Assembly (NCBI GenBank): GCA_016207095.1
Contig: JACQQF010000002.1
Span: forward strand, 1-49,950
Reading direction: 5' to 3'
From: Candidatus Methylomirabilota bacterium
GTDB taxonomy: Bacteria > Methylomirabilota > Methylomirabilia > Methylomirabilales > Methylomirabilaceae
Length of the DNA stretch: 49,950 nucleotides
Positions within the stretch are counted from its first letter, which is position 1. Every line of letters starts with the position of its first letter. The position numbers and the translations under genes were made by a program. The notes beneath the pieces were generated by a model that searched no databases, was not told the origin of the DNA, and worked only from the letters and a program-made list of their open reading frames with translations. Shown piece after piece: positions 8,010-15,674 of the stretch.

Positions 8010-8717
8010 ATGCGATGCGAGGAAGCCGGAAGCACGTTGCTGGAGTTGATGGAGGAGGAGTTGCCCCCCGGGCGGCGCGATGAGGTCGTTGGTCACCTTG
8101 AGGTCTGTACCGCCTGTGCCAACGAACTCTCGGCGTACCAGGATCTGCTGGCGCTCGTCCGGGCCGACCCGGTTCCCGACCCGTCGCCGCGCTTCTGGGA
8201 GGAGTTCCTGCCATCACTCAAGCATCGAATCGAGCAAGGGGCCTCCGAGGCTCCGCGTGAATCCTCCTCTTGGTTGAACGGTCTTCGATCGTGGATTGCC
8301 TTCCCGCGTCCTCTTATTGCGGGTGTGGCGGTCGCCGCCATCTCGATCCTCATCGTGATCAGGCTGCCTGGCTCCCTTTCGATCAGAGCCGACCGGCAGA
8401 AGGCCCCCGCTCCTGTGGAGCAATCGGCAGGCCGTGAGGGCGAAACGAGGGGTTGGGACAGGGCTCCCCACACTGAAGCCGGGAAGCGAGATATGGGCGA
8501 GGCGGTCATCGTGGCTGGGGAGTTCGTCGAAGACGCCTCCGCGCTGGCGGCCGCCATCCAGCGCCTTCCCTGGGTGGGTGAGATCGCGGATAGGGTCGAA
8601 ACCGCTTGGGTCTGGCGGCCGGAGTCCGACCCGAGGGACTGGCTTGCCTCACTCAGCGAGGAGGAGCAACAGATCCTGATCGATCGCTTAAGGGGTTTCC
8701 GTTGGTCACCGTCGTGA
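8010..8717 (+). CDS. Membrane anti-sigma factor with zinc-finger (ZAS) domain
   Basis: A 235-residue anti-sigma factor from ATG 8010. The N-terminal domain holds the ZAS/zf-HC2 signature HLEVCTAC (His-x3-Cys-x2-Cys, about residues 30-37) used to clamp ECF sigma factors. A membrane helix follows (PLIAGVAVAAISILIVI, about 98-114), then a periplasmic domain of about 120 residues with no recognised motif. It lies 23 bases after the sigma gene and overlaps the next gene by about 16 bases, so the three form one operon. A longer TTG start at 7968 overlapping the sigma gene is possible but has no good ribosome binding site. Confidence 0.88.
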   Translation: MRCEEAGSTLLELMEEELPPGRRDEVVGHLEVCTACANELSAYQDLLALVRADPVPDPSPRFWEEFLPSLKHRIEQGASEAPRESSSWLNGLRSWIAFPRPLIAGVAVAAISILIVIRLPGSLSIRADRQKAPAPVEQSAGREGETRGWDRAPHTEAGKRDMGEAVIVAGEFVEDASALAAAIQRLPWVGEIADRVETAWVWRPESDPRDWLASLSEEEQQILIDRLRGFRWSPS

Positions 8718-9331
8718 GAGATTCTCGGGCCGCTGTCTCAGCCTGGTGTCGTACTCTCGCTCTGGTCGCTGCCGGGCTGGTCGGTCTTGTCGTCCTGGTG
8801 TCTTCGGCGATGGGCCAGCCGTTTGCCCCTCCGCCTCCCGGCCGGCCTGGGCCGGGGGAGGGGAGGCGCTTGATCGAGACGATCAAGATCTGGAAGATGA
8901 CCGAGGCGCTCAATCTTACCGAGGATCAGGCGGCCAAACTCTTTCCCAAACTGACGCAACTGGAGGCGTCGCGTCGGGAATTTCACGGCCGGCAACGCCT
9001 CCTGCGAGATGCACTTGCCGAACTCCTGAGGCAGCGGCCCCTGCGGGAGATAGAGATCAAAACGCGACTTGAGGAGCTGGATCGCACCGAAATCGACTTC
9101 AAGGGTCGTGAGCGATCCGTCATGGGCGAGCTCCGCTCCATCTTGAGCCTGGAACAACAGGCTCGACTCGCCCTGTTCGAAGAGCGGTTCGAGATGGAGA
9201 TGCGCCGCACCATCCAGGATCTTCGGCAACGTCGGCATGGCTTGCCTCCCGGGCCAGGCCAGGGCTTCGGACCACCTCCTGTGAGGAATCGGCCCCCGTT
9301 GCCCGTGGAGGGCGGGCCGCCACCCAGATGA
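8702..9331 (+). CDS. Periplasmic Spy/CpxP-like protein (heavy-metal/stress sensor type)
   Basis: A 209-residue exported protein. TTG 8702 is preceded by AAGGGG (8690-8695) with 6-base spacing; GTG 8714, overlapping the anti-sigma stop as GTGA, is the alternative. An N-terminal membrane or signal segment (LALVAAGLVGLVVLVSSAMG) precedes a Pro/Gly-rich stretch, then a helical domain with LNLTEDQAAKLFPKL and RSILSLEQQARLALFEERF. These two segments resemble the paired LTxxQ motifs of Spy/CpxP and CnrX/ZraP-type proteins. The C-terminus is Pro/Gly-rich. As the third gene of the sigma/anti-sigma operon it may chaperone periplasmic proteins or modulate the anti-sigma signal (inference). Confidence 0.8.
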   Translation: MVTVVRDSRAAVSAWCRTLALVAAGLVGLVVLVSSAMGQPFAPPPPGRPGPGEGRRLIETIKIWKMTEALNLTEDQAAKLFPKLTQLEASRREFHGRQRLLRDALAELLRQRPLREIEIKTRLEELDRTEIDFKGRERSVMGELRSILSLEQQARLALFEERFEMEMRRTIQDLRQRRHGLPPGPGQGFGPPPVRNRPPLPVEGGPPPR

Positions 9332-9348
9332 CAAGCTGAACAGATCTC

Positions 9349-9380
9349 GGCAGCGAAGCGACCCTTCGCTGCCGTTTTTA
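9349..9380 (+). terminator. Rho-independent terminator after the sigma operon
   Basis: A perfect 10-base stem GGCAGCGAAG / CTTCGCTGCC (9349-9358, 9364-9373) with a 5-base loop is followed by GTTTTTATTT. It ends the sigma / anti-sigma / Spy-like operon. Confidence 0.9.
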
Positions 9381-9396
9381 TTTGTGGAGGTCCGAC

Positions 9397-10584
9397 ATGC
9401 CCTGGGGGTCTCAGGCCTTCACGGGGTCTCGCCAAAGGCGTTGGCTGGTCGCGTTCATTGCCCTCACGCTCGGGGCGATCACCCTGGCGCCCATCATGTG
9501 GGATGCGGTCCTGAGCGGGCTGTTAATGGTGGAGGTGCTGCAGCCCTTGCATCCGGGTCCCACACGATGGGTCACTAGGAGCCCGCAGGAGACACGGGTT
9601 ACCTTCCCCGGCGGGGATCGTGGTATGGAAGCCAATCTCTACGCGCCGGCTGGCGGGGGGAGGCGGGCTGGGGTGGTGCTCGTCCATGGGGTGGTCGAGA
9701 CAGGGAAGGACGATCCACGGATGGTCTGGCTTGCCAGGTTGCTGGCCCGTTCCGGCTTTGTCGTGTTGGTTCCGGACTTCTTGGGCTTCAAGTCGCTGAG
9801 GCTTCGAGCCTCCGACATCCGAGAGATGAGCGACGCTGTCGTTTACCTGCACTCTCTGCGTGAGCGGGTCCTTCCCGACCGGATCGGCATGATTGGGTTT
9901 AGCTACGGCGCCGGACCGATGCTGATCGCCGCGGCTGACCCGCGTCTTGAAAGGCGCCTGAAGTTCGTGGTCTCCTTCGGCGGCTACTATGATCTCGTCC
10001 AGGTCATCAAATTCGTGACGACCGGCTATTACCAGTATGGGGAGGAGAAGGGGTACACAACACCCAGCGATTACACCCGGTGGATATTCCTCCGGTACAA
10101 CCTCGATCTGCTTCGCGATCCCGTGGATCAGGCCATCCTGGCCAGGTTGGCTGGGACAAGAGACCGGGAGAACCCCGGTGAAAGCCCGGTGCTGCCTTCT
10201 GATCTGACGCCCGAGGGTCGGAGCGTGTACAACCTCTTGGTGAACCGCGACCCCGAGAAGGTCGAGGCCCTGGTGAGTCGGCTTGCCCCATCCATTCGGG
10301 AGATGATCGAGCAACTCTCGCCGTCCCGGCAGATCAGTCGGCTCTCCGCGTACGCGATCATCGTCCACTCGGACCCGGACCCCTTTATCCCGCACACCGA
10401 AAGCCTGGCATTGGCGAAAGCCCTGGGGTATAGCGGAAGGGTCCGTCTGGACATCATTCGTCTTTTCCGCCACGTGCGACCGGAGCTTCCCGAGACAACT
10501 CTGGGGAATGTCTTCAGGGTGTATGTCCCACAGGGTTTGAACGTCTACCGGCTCATTTTTGATTTGCTCCGCCAGCGGCGATAA
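9397..10584 (+). CDS. Membrane-anchored alpha/beta hydrolase
   Basis: A 395-residue hydrolase from ATG 9397, preceded by GTGGAGGT at 9384-9391. An N-terminal hydrophobic segment (WLVAFIALTLGAITLAPIMW) probably anchors it to the membrane. The alpha/beta hydrolase core shows the oxyanion-side motif VVLVHGVVE, the nucleophile elbow GFSYG (Ser about residue 170), an acidic candidate in IIVHSDPDPFIPH and a late His (RLFRHVRPE). This resembles dienelactone-hydrolase or prolyl-oligopeptidase-like enzymes. The substrate cannot be told. It starts just after the terminator at 9349-9380 and is probably transcribed separately from the stress operon; little space is left for its promoter. Confidence 0.8.
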   Translation: MPWGSQAFTGSRQRRWLVAFIALTLGAITLAPIMWDAVLSGLLMVEVLQPLHPGPTRWVTRSPQETRVTFPGGDRGMEANLYAPAGGGRRAGVVLVHGVVETGKDDPRMVWLARLLARSGFVVLVPDFLGFKSLRLRASDIREMSDAVVYLHSLRERVLPDRIGMIGFSYGAGPMLIAAADPRLERRLKFVVSFGGYYDLVQVIKFVTTGYYQYGEEKGYTTPSDYTRWIFLRYNLDLLRDPVDQAILARLAGTRDRENPGESPVLPSDLTPEGRSVYNLLVNRDPEKVEALVSRLAPSIREMIEQLSPSRQISRLSAYAIIVHSDPDPFIPHTESLALAKALGYSGRVRLDIIRLFRHVRPELPETTLGNVFRVYVPQGLNVYRLIFDLLRQRR

Positions 10585-10690
10585 GGTACATGTTCCCGTG
10601 TCGCGCCCGCCGATAGGAGTCGTCGGAAACGGCGTGGTGTGTATATAATCGGCACCCTCACGGAGGCTGTTCCACAAGAGGAGGAAGTGG

Positions 10691-11659
10691 ATGACCCGTA
10701 CATACGGACGACTCTTGGGGCTGGTGGTTATCGCAGCGGTCGTCGCGCTGCTGGCTATGCAGCTCGATGTGTGGGCAAGGGCCGGTGGCGGCCGGAGTAT
10801 GGGGAGCCGTGGCTCACGCTCCTACTCCAGCCCGAGCCAGAGCTATCGCGCCCCAGCGGCACCTGCTCAGCCGCGACCCGACCAGAGGACTCCATTTGCG
10901 ACCCAAGCGCCCGCTCCCGCAGGGGGCGGGTTCATGCGAAGTCTGGCAGGCGGCCTACTCGGCGGGATCCTGGGCGGGATGCTGTTCCGGAGTCTGGGCT
11001 TCGCCGGCTTCGGTGGCATGGGTGGGGGCTTCGGGCTGATGGACCTCGTGATCTTGGCTGCGATCGGCTTCGCGATTTACTGGGTTGTGAAGCAGCGGCG
11101 GGAGCCGCGGGTTGTGAGCGAAGGGCCGTACCAGCGGGTGGAACCGGGGGATCGCGGACCGGAGCTCTACCGGACTGGGCAGGCCCAGTCAACGATGGCT
11201 CAAGAGACTGACCTGGGGCGAGGAGTGTCATATGTCCGTCAGATGGACCCCGGCTTCGATGAGGGCCGTTTTCGGGACACCTGTACCGACCTCTTCTTCA
11301 AGGTCCAGGCCGCCTGGGGACATCGTGAGCTGGAACCACTGCGCGCCATTCTCACTCCGGAAATGTCCATCCAGCTCTCGGAGGATGTGGAGCGGTATAA
11401 GAAGGAACGGCGGATCAACCGCTTGGAGAATATCGCGGTACGGTCCGTGGAGCTGACGGAGGCCTGGCAAGAGCAAGGACAGGACTATGTGACTGTCCGC
11501 TTCCTCGCGAATCTCCTCGATTACACAGTGGAGGAGGGTACGGGCCACGTTGTCGAGGGAAGCCGGGCCGACCCGGTCAGGTTTGAGGAGTTCTGGACCT
11601 TCACGCGCCCGGTTGGGCCGAATCCCTGGCGTTTGTCCGCCATCAACCAGTCCGAGTAG
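10691..11659 (+). CDS. Tim44-like domain membrane protein
   Basis: A 322-residue protein from ATG 10691 after an AGAGGAGGA ribosome binding site. It has an N-terminal signal or membrane segment (LLGLVVIAAVVALLAMQL), a Ser/Pro/Gln-rich linker (about 35-75), a Gly-rich stretch (GGLLGGILGGMLFRSLGF), a second membrane segment (LMDLVILAAIGFAIYWVV, about 117-134) and a C-terminal Tim44-like domain of about 145 residues ending in WRLSAINQSE. This is the arrangement of the bacterial Tim44-like family (COG4395), whose eukaryotic relatives bind the inner mitochondrial membrane; the bacterial role is unclear. A TATAAT hexamer at 10644-10649 upstream may be a -10 element, although no good -35 accompanies it. 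Confidence 0.85.
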   Translation: MTRTYGRLLGLVVIAAVVALLAMQLDVWARAGGGRSMGSRGSRSYSSPSQSYRAPAAPAQPRPDQRTPFATQAPAPAGGGFMRSLAGGLLGGILGGMLFRSLGFAGFGGMGGGFGLMDLVILAAIGFAIYWVVKQRREPRVVSEGPYQRVEPGDRGPELYRTGQAQSTMAQETDLGRGVSYVRQMDPGFDEGRFRDTCTDLFFKVQAAWGHRELEPLRAILTPEMSIQLSEDVERYKKERRINRLENIAVRSVELTEAWQEQGQDYVTVRFLANLLDYTVEEGTGHVVEGSRADPVRFEEFWTFTRPVGPNPWRLSAINQSE

Positions 11660-11744
11660 CCTGACGCGTTCGCCTGCGCTGAAAGCAGGTCAAGTGTCGG
11701 TGAGCCGAACCTGACGTCGCCGCGGAGGAATCCCCGCCAGTGTA

Positions 11745-11790
11745 AAGAAAAATGCCCCCTGCGAGGCAGTTCGCAGGGGGCATCTGTTTT
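11745..11790 (-). terminator. Terminator of the broken cold-shock gene, possibly bidirectional
   Basis: A perfect 12-base stem TGCCCCCTGCGA / TCGCAGGGGGCA (11753-11764, 11771-11782) has a 6-base loop. On the minus strand it is followed by TTTTTCTTT, a good U tract. It lies downstream of the cold-shock remnant on that strand and could also stop transcription from the Tim44-like gene. Confidence 0.85.
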
Positions 11791-11804
11791 CTTGGCAGGA
11801 CTGG

Positions 11805-11919
11805 CTAGGGCGTGACGATGTTGGCGGCGGCCTGCTTCCCCTTGGGCCCGTCCACCACCTCACACTCCACTTCCTGACCCGTCCGTCAGCGTCCTGAAGC
11901 CGGAACCTTGAATGGCGGA
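11805..11919 (-). pseudogene. Truncated, frameshifted cold-shock protein (CspA family)
   Basis: The minus strand encodes the C-terminal half of a CspA-family cold-shock domain in two frames: SAIQGSGFRTLTDG, then QEVECEVVDGPKGKQAAANI and VTP before the stop at 11805-11807. Joining them needs removal of one base in the GGG run at 11878-11880. The N-terminal half, with RNP-1 and RNP-2 (KGYGFI, VFVHF), is missing: just upstream the frame meets a stop and then the end of the radical SAM gene. Its own terminator survives downstream. Intact CspA proteins are about 66-70 residues. This looks like a real deletion remnant, although the one-base shift alone could be a sequencing error. Confidence 0.8.
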
Positions 11920-11938
11920 TCACCGCCTCTTGGCGGCG

Positions 11939-14281
11939 CTATTCTGATTTCGCAAAACTCCAGCGCTTGGAGTGGAAGGAGGAGATGACACTCCGGGCAA
12001 ACGCGGTTGTCAGGAACAGCTCCTTGAACAAGGTCACCGCAAGCCTCGAAGGCTGCAGATTCCAGTATCGTTTCCTGCGCAGGTGTTCCCGGGTTCTCGC
12101 CCAGAATGTTTTTAGATCCTGGCGGGAATAGACGATCCGGTTGCTCAGGGCATCGAACTTGACGTAGAGGAGCTGCAATCTTGACGGGAGCCTATGCCTG
12201 AAGCCTGAGTACACCTGTTGCCATTCCTCGACCTTCAGACTCTGCCAGGCCTCTCTGTGGAGGCCATAGAGTTGATCAAGCCATCTCTTGGCAGGTCCTT
12301 CTTCCCTTGCAAATTGGCCATAGAGTTTCTGAATCCTGGTCTGGAGGCTTCCCCATTTTCTCAGGAAGGCATCCAGATCCTTGCCGCTGAGTAGCATCCT
12401 CGACGAGAGATCTTCAAAGGGGTCGAGCAGGGCCCTGGCCTTGGCAGGGAGCGTCACCTTGGCATCGTTATAGGCCTTTTGCCATTCGGCGATCTTCAGG
12501 GTCTGCCAGATCTCTCCCTGGATTCTCTGAAACTCCTCAAGTGCTCGCTTTTCCCTCTCACTCCTCGGGCGTGTCTGGAGCCATATCTCTTCCATTTCCT
12601 TGAGAAAGCGGGCCCATGACACGAACAGGCTGACCACATCTTTGGCGCGTTTCCATAGATGGACTGGCAAGGAGTCGATCGCAAACCCGGGTCTCCGCGA
12701 TCGCCGCTCCTTCAGGCGGAAGAAGCCCGCAATCATGGGGTGCTGCTTCTCGATGAGGGCAGCGTTCTTGTACCACATATGCACAAGGACGAGGTTCCAA
12801 TACACCCTGGGGTTGTGGCTCCAACGCGACAGGATCTTTGTGAGATTCTCTTTGCTGTAAAACGATCTCCATGCATCTTCATACGCCTGCGTCCATTCCT
12901 CGGCAGTCATATGTGGGTGCTTGATCGTCGCGTGGAAAGAATCCCTCTTATTAAAATCGGGGTCCATCCACTCACCACGCTTCTTCATTTCCAGGTGGTC
13001 GTGGGATCCCGGCAACGGGGTGAGCATGAAGAAGGACGCCTGATCCGGCTGGATGACATCCATGAGATACTGGATGTCGCGGCTCACCCCCTCCTTCGTA
13101 TCGAACGGAAGGCCGATGATGTACCCGGTGTGAATGGCAACGGCCGCATCGTGCCACTCTCGTATAATCTCCACGTACTGCTCGACCTTGTTTTGTGGCT
13201 TTCCCTCAGCCTTGAGGTTTTCAGGGTTCACGCTCTCCATGCCGATGAACACCTGGCTGCAGCCGGCCTCAGCAGCGAGGCGCACGAAGTCCTTTGGCTT
13301 GCGCGCCAGGTCCACTTGCATCATAAAGGAGATCTTGATGCCTTCGTCGCGCAGTCGGATGATGGCTTCAAAGGTCTCACGCCACCACCGCTTCCGGGCA
13401 AAGTTGTCGTCGGTAAAGAAGTAAAAATCGATGCCATGCTCGAGATAATTCTTCCGCACAAGCTCGGCAATGCACTCCGGAGAACGCTCCCGCATCGTTC
13501 GGCCCTGCACATTGATGATCGTGCAAAACGTGCATGCAAAGGGGCAGCCGCGCGAGGTCTCAACAGTCCCGAACGAGGGTCTGGCGAAGCGCTTCATTAT
13601 TTTGGGTGTTATCACGGGAAGGGGGGCCTCCTCGATGTCCACGAGGTTCTTAAGGTCTTGCGCAAAGGAGTACAGGGGTTTCAAGTCCCCGTTGAGCAGA
13701 TCGGCCAGTATCCCTTCCCAATACCCTTCAACCTCACCGGACACGACACTGATCGATTCCCGAAAGAGTTCCTGGATCTCCGGTTCTTGTTCGCTGAGCA
13801 TGTTGATGGTCCCACTGGTGTGGAATCCACCCATAATCACGTCAATCCCATATGAACGGAACTGCTTTCCCAGAACGAGGGCCCTCGGGAATTGATTCGT
13901 CTGGACCCCTACCAGGCACACCACCAGCTTTGTTGCAGGCTGGCGGCTCCATTGAACGATCTTCTTGACGGGAATGTTTTGCGTTGTCTCGTCGAAGGCA
14001 TCGACCTGAATGTGGATGTCTCCCAGGGTGCGGCGCCTTACGATATCCTCGGTCAAACCACGCAACACGTTAAGGGTGTTGCTGGGAAGCACGCCTTTCC
14101 AGAACCGGATCACATATCCTTCATCGTCATACTTTGAGGGTTTGAGAAGAACGATTCGGAGGGTGGTGTACTTCTTGGATTGAGGGAGGAGGTAGGGATG
14201 CTGTGGTTCAGGACGATCGGGAATGAGTTCTTCGACGGCCAGCAATGAAGTACCACCGTTGTTCTTCTGGTCCTTCTCCAT
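11939..14281 (-). CDS. B12-binding-type radical SAM protein with duplicated C-terminal module
   Basis: A protein of about 780 residues. ATG 14281 is chosen because GGGAG lies 7 bases upstream; ATG 14287 is too close to it. The N-terminal ~250 residues resemble the cobalamin-binding-like domain of COG1032 proteins (LVVCLVGVQTNQFPRALVLG; VIMGGFHTSGTI). The radical SAM core follows, with the 4Fe-4S motif CPFACTFC in ETSRGCPFACTFCTIINVQG and a typical GxIxGLP segment (GYIIGLPFDTKEGV). The C-terminal ~230 residues contain two related copies of an ~85-residue module: WQTLKIAEWQKAYNDAK... and WQSLKVEEWQQVYSGFR.... The substrate is unknown; such enzymes often act in lipid, hopanoid or tetrapyrrole modification. 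The gene ends beside the cold-shock remnant. Confidence 0.85.
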   Translation of the reverse strand: MEKDQKNNGGTSLLAVEELIPDRPEPQHPYLLPQSKKYTTLRIVLLKPSKYDDEGYVIRFWKGVLPSNTLNVLRGLTEDIVRRRTLGDIHIQVDAFDETTQNIPVKKIVQWSRQPATKLVVCLVGVQTNQFPRALVLGKQFRSYGIDVIMGGFHTSGTINMLSEQEPEIQELFRESISVVSGEVEGYWEGILADLLNGDLKPLYSFAQDLKNLVDIEEAPLPVITPKIMKRFARPSFGTVETSRGCPFACTFCTIINVQGRTMRERSPECIAELVRKNYLEHGIDFYFFTDDNFARKRWWRETFEAIIRLRDEGIKISFMMQVDLARKPKDFVRLAAEAGCSQVFIGMESVNPENLKAEGKPQNKVEQYVEIIREWHDAAVAIHTGYIIGLPFDTKEGVSRDIQYLMDVIQPDQASFFMLTPLPGSHDHLEMKKRGEWMDPDFNKRDSFHATIKHPHMTAEEWTQAYEDAWRSFYSKENLTKILSRWSHNPRVYWNLVLVHMWYKNAALIEKQHPMIAGFFRLKERRSRRPGFAIDSLPVHLWKRAKDVVSLFVSWARFLKEMEEIWLQTRPRSEREKRALEEFQRIQGEIWQTLKIAEWQKAYNDAKVTLPAKARALLDPFEDLSSRMLLSGKDLDAFLRKWGSLQTRIQKLYGQFAREEGPAKRWLDQLYGLHREAWQSLKVEEWQQVYSGFRHRLPSRLQLLYVKFDALSNRIVYSRQDLKTFWARTREHLRRKRYWNLQPSRLAVTLFKELFLTTAFARSVISSFHSKRWSFAKSE

Positions 14282-14287
14282 TAACAT

Positions 14288-14768
14288 TCTCCCAAGAAAG
14301 CGAGGTTGCTTGTTCGTCGGGGCACTGAGAGGTCCGTGGCGATGATCTAAAAATACACGAATAGGCCGTGCTTGGGACCAAACCGGTCCCTCACCCTACA
14401 ACAGATCGCCGAGGCTGTCAACGTGAAAATAGTGGGTCCCGGCGGCCTCGATCTCGCGCCCGCGCTTGACTTTTCGACGAAAGATGTTATAAAAGAAGGG
14501 AGAGATACAAAGGGCGTATGAGTCGGAGAGGTTGAGGATCTTTCGCGGGAGCGAAGTCCGATCGTACGGTTCTCCCCGTTGCGTGTGCTCATCTTGGTCG
14601 GCGAGTGCGGGGTCGGAATGCGGCGGGGCGCGATGATCGCCAGTTCCGGTCCCGGCCTGGTCTTCGCGGCCAAGCCGAAGGTGTTCCCTCCGCCCATTTC
14701 CCCAAGCTGTTCCACAGGATCGTATTCGTCCGCTATCAGCTTCAGCGCGCTAGGAGACGGCCCGACCA
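14288..14768. other. Long spacer with no confident gene
   Basis: About 480 bases between the divergent radical SAM gene and galU. Open frames exist on both strands (14347-14769 minus; 14579-14782 plus), but both are Ser/Pro/Arg-rich, lack ribosome binding sites and overlap one another, so neither is called. AGGAGA at 14752-14757 is the galU ribosome binding site. I see no RNA gene. Confidence 0.4.
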
Positions 14769-15674
14769 ATGCGCATCCGTAAGGCGGTCTTGCCTGCTGC
14801 GGGACTAGGGACTCGGTTCCTGCCAGCGACCAAGGCGCAACCGAAAGAGATGCTCCCGATTGTGGATAAGCCCACCATCCAGTATGTCGTGGAGGAGGCT
14901 GCGGCCTCCGGGATCGAGGACATTATCATTGTCACCGGTCGCGGGAAGAACGCTATCGAGGATCACTTCGATCGGTCGCTGGAACTGCAGATTGCCCTCG
15001 AGCGGAAGGGCAAGGACGGGCAGTTGGAGGAGATCCGGCGGATCTCCGAGTTAGCCTCCTTCTGCTATGTTCGCCAAGAGGAGCCGCTCGGCCTGGGGCA
15101 TGCAATCCTCGTAACCCGAGCGCTCGTGGGGAATGAGCCCTTCGCCGTCTTGCTCGGCGATGACATCATCGATGCGGAGGTCCCCTGTCTCAGGCAGATG
15201 ATATCCGTGTTCGACACGTATCGCTCATCGATCATTGCCGTGCAGCAGGTCCCCAGGGAGGAGACCAGCAGCTATGGGATCATCGATCACAAGCCGGTGG
15301 AGGATTCGGTCTATCGAATCGAGGACTTGGTGGAGAAGCCAACCCCTGACACTGCCCCCTCCGACTTGGCCATCATAGGGAGGTACGTCCTGACGCCCGA
15401 GATCTTCGATGCCCTTGAACAGACCCTGCCGGATGAGAGGGGGGAGATCCAGCTCACGAACGGCCTGAGAATTCTGCTGAGAACACAGGCGATCCATGGG
15501 TTGGCGTTCCGCGGGCGCAGATATGATGCCGGGAGCAAACTCGGCTTCTTGAAGGCCACCGTGCAGTTTGCCCTGAAGCGCCCCGACCTGGCGCCTGGGT
15601 TCCGCTCATACCTGAAGACCCTTGACCTGGACGCCGTTGAAGAGATGAATGAACCGGACCGAAAGGAGCATTGA
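14769..15674 (+). CDS. galU: UTP-glucose-1-phosphate uridylyltransferase
   Basis: Makes UDP-glucose from UTP and glucose 1-phosphate for cell-envelope polysaccharides and trehalose or glycogen routes. The 301-residue product matches the usual GalU length. The N-terminal nucleotide-binding motif is intact ([20 protein letters not shown]), with the family segments [37 protein letters not shown] and VEKP. It starts at ATG 14769, with AGGAGA 11 bases upstream. The stop overlaps the possible TTG start of lon by three bases, so galU and lon are likely co-transcribed, an uncommon pairing. Related nucleotidyltransferases such as RfbA differ in the conserved [11 protein letters not shown] segment. Confidence 0.95.
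   Translation: MRIRKAVLPAAGLGTRFLPATKAQPKEMLPIVDKPTIQYVVEEAAASGIEDIIIVTGRGKNAIEDHFDRSLELQIALERKGKDGQLEEIRRISELASFCYVRQEEPLGLGHAILVTRALVGNEPFAVLLGDDIIDAEVPCLRQMISVFDTYRSSIIAVQQVPREETSSYGIIDHKPVEDSVYRIEDLVEKPTPDTAPSDLAIIGRYVLTPEIFDALEQTLPDERGEIQLTNGLRILLRTQAIHGLAFRGRRYDAGSKLGFLKATVQFALKRPDLAPGFRSYLKTLDLDAVEEMNEPDRKEH

Noticed and set aside
10644..10649. TATAAT before the Tim44-like gene as a promoter
   Set aside because: No -35 element at suitable spacing was found, so it is not listed as a separate promoter.
12659..13855. 398-codon plus-strand frame opposite the radical SAM gene
   Set aside because: It is antisense to conserved radical SAM motifs and has no ribosome binding site or known domain.
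14347..14769. 140-codon minus frame and overlapping plus frames before galU
   Set aside because: Ser/Pro/Arg-rich on both strands, no ribosome binding site, no domain; possible shadow of something I cannot identify.
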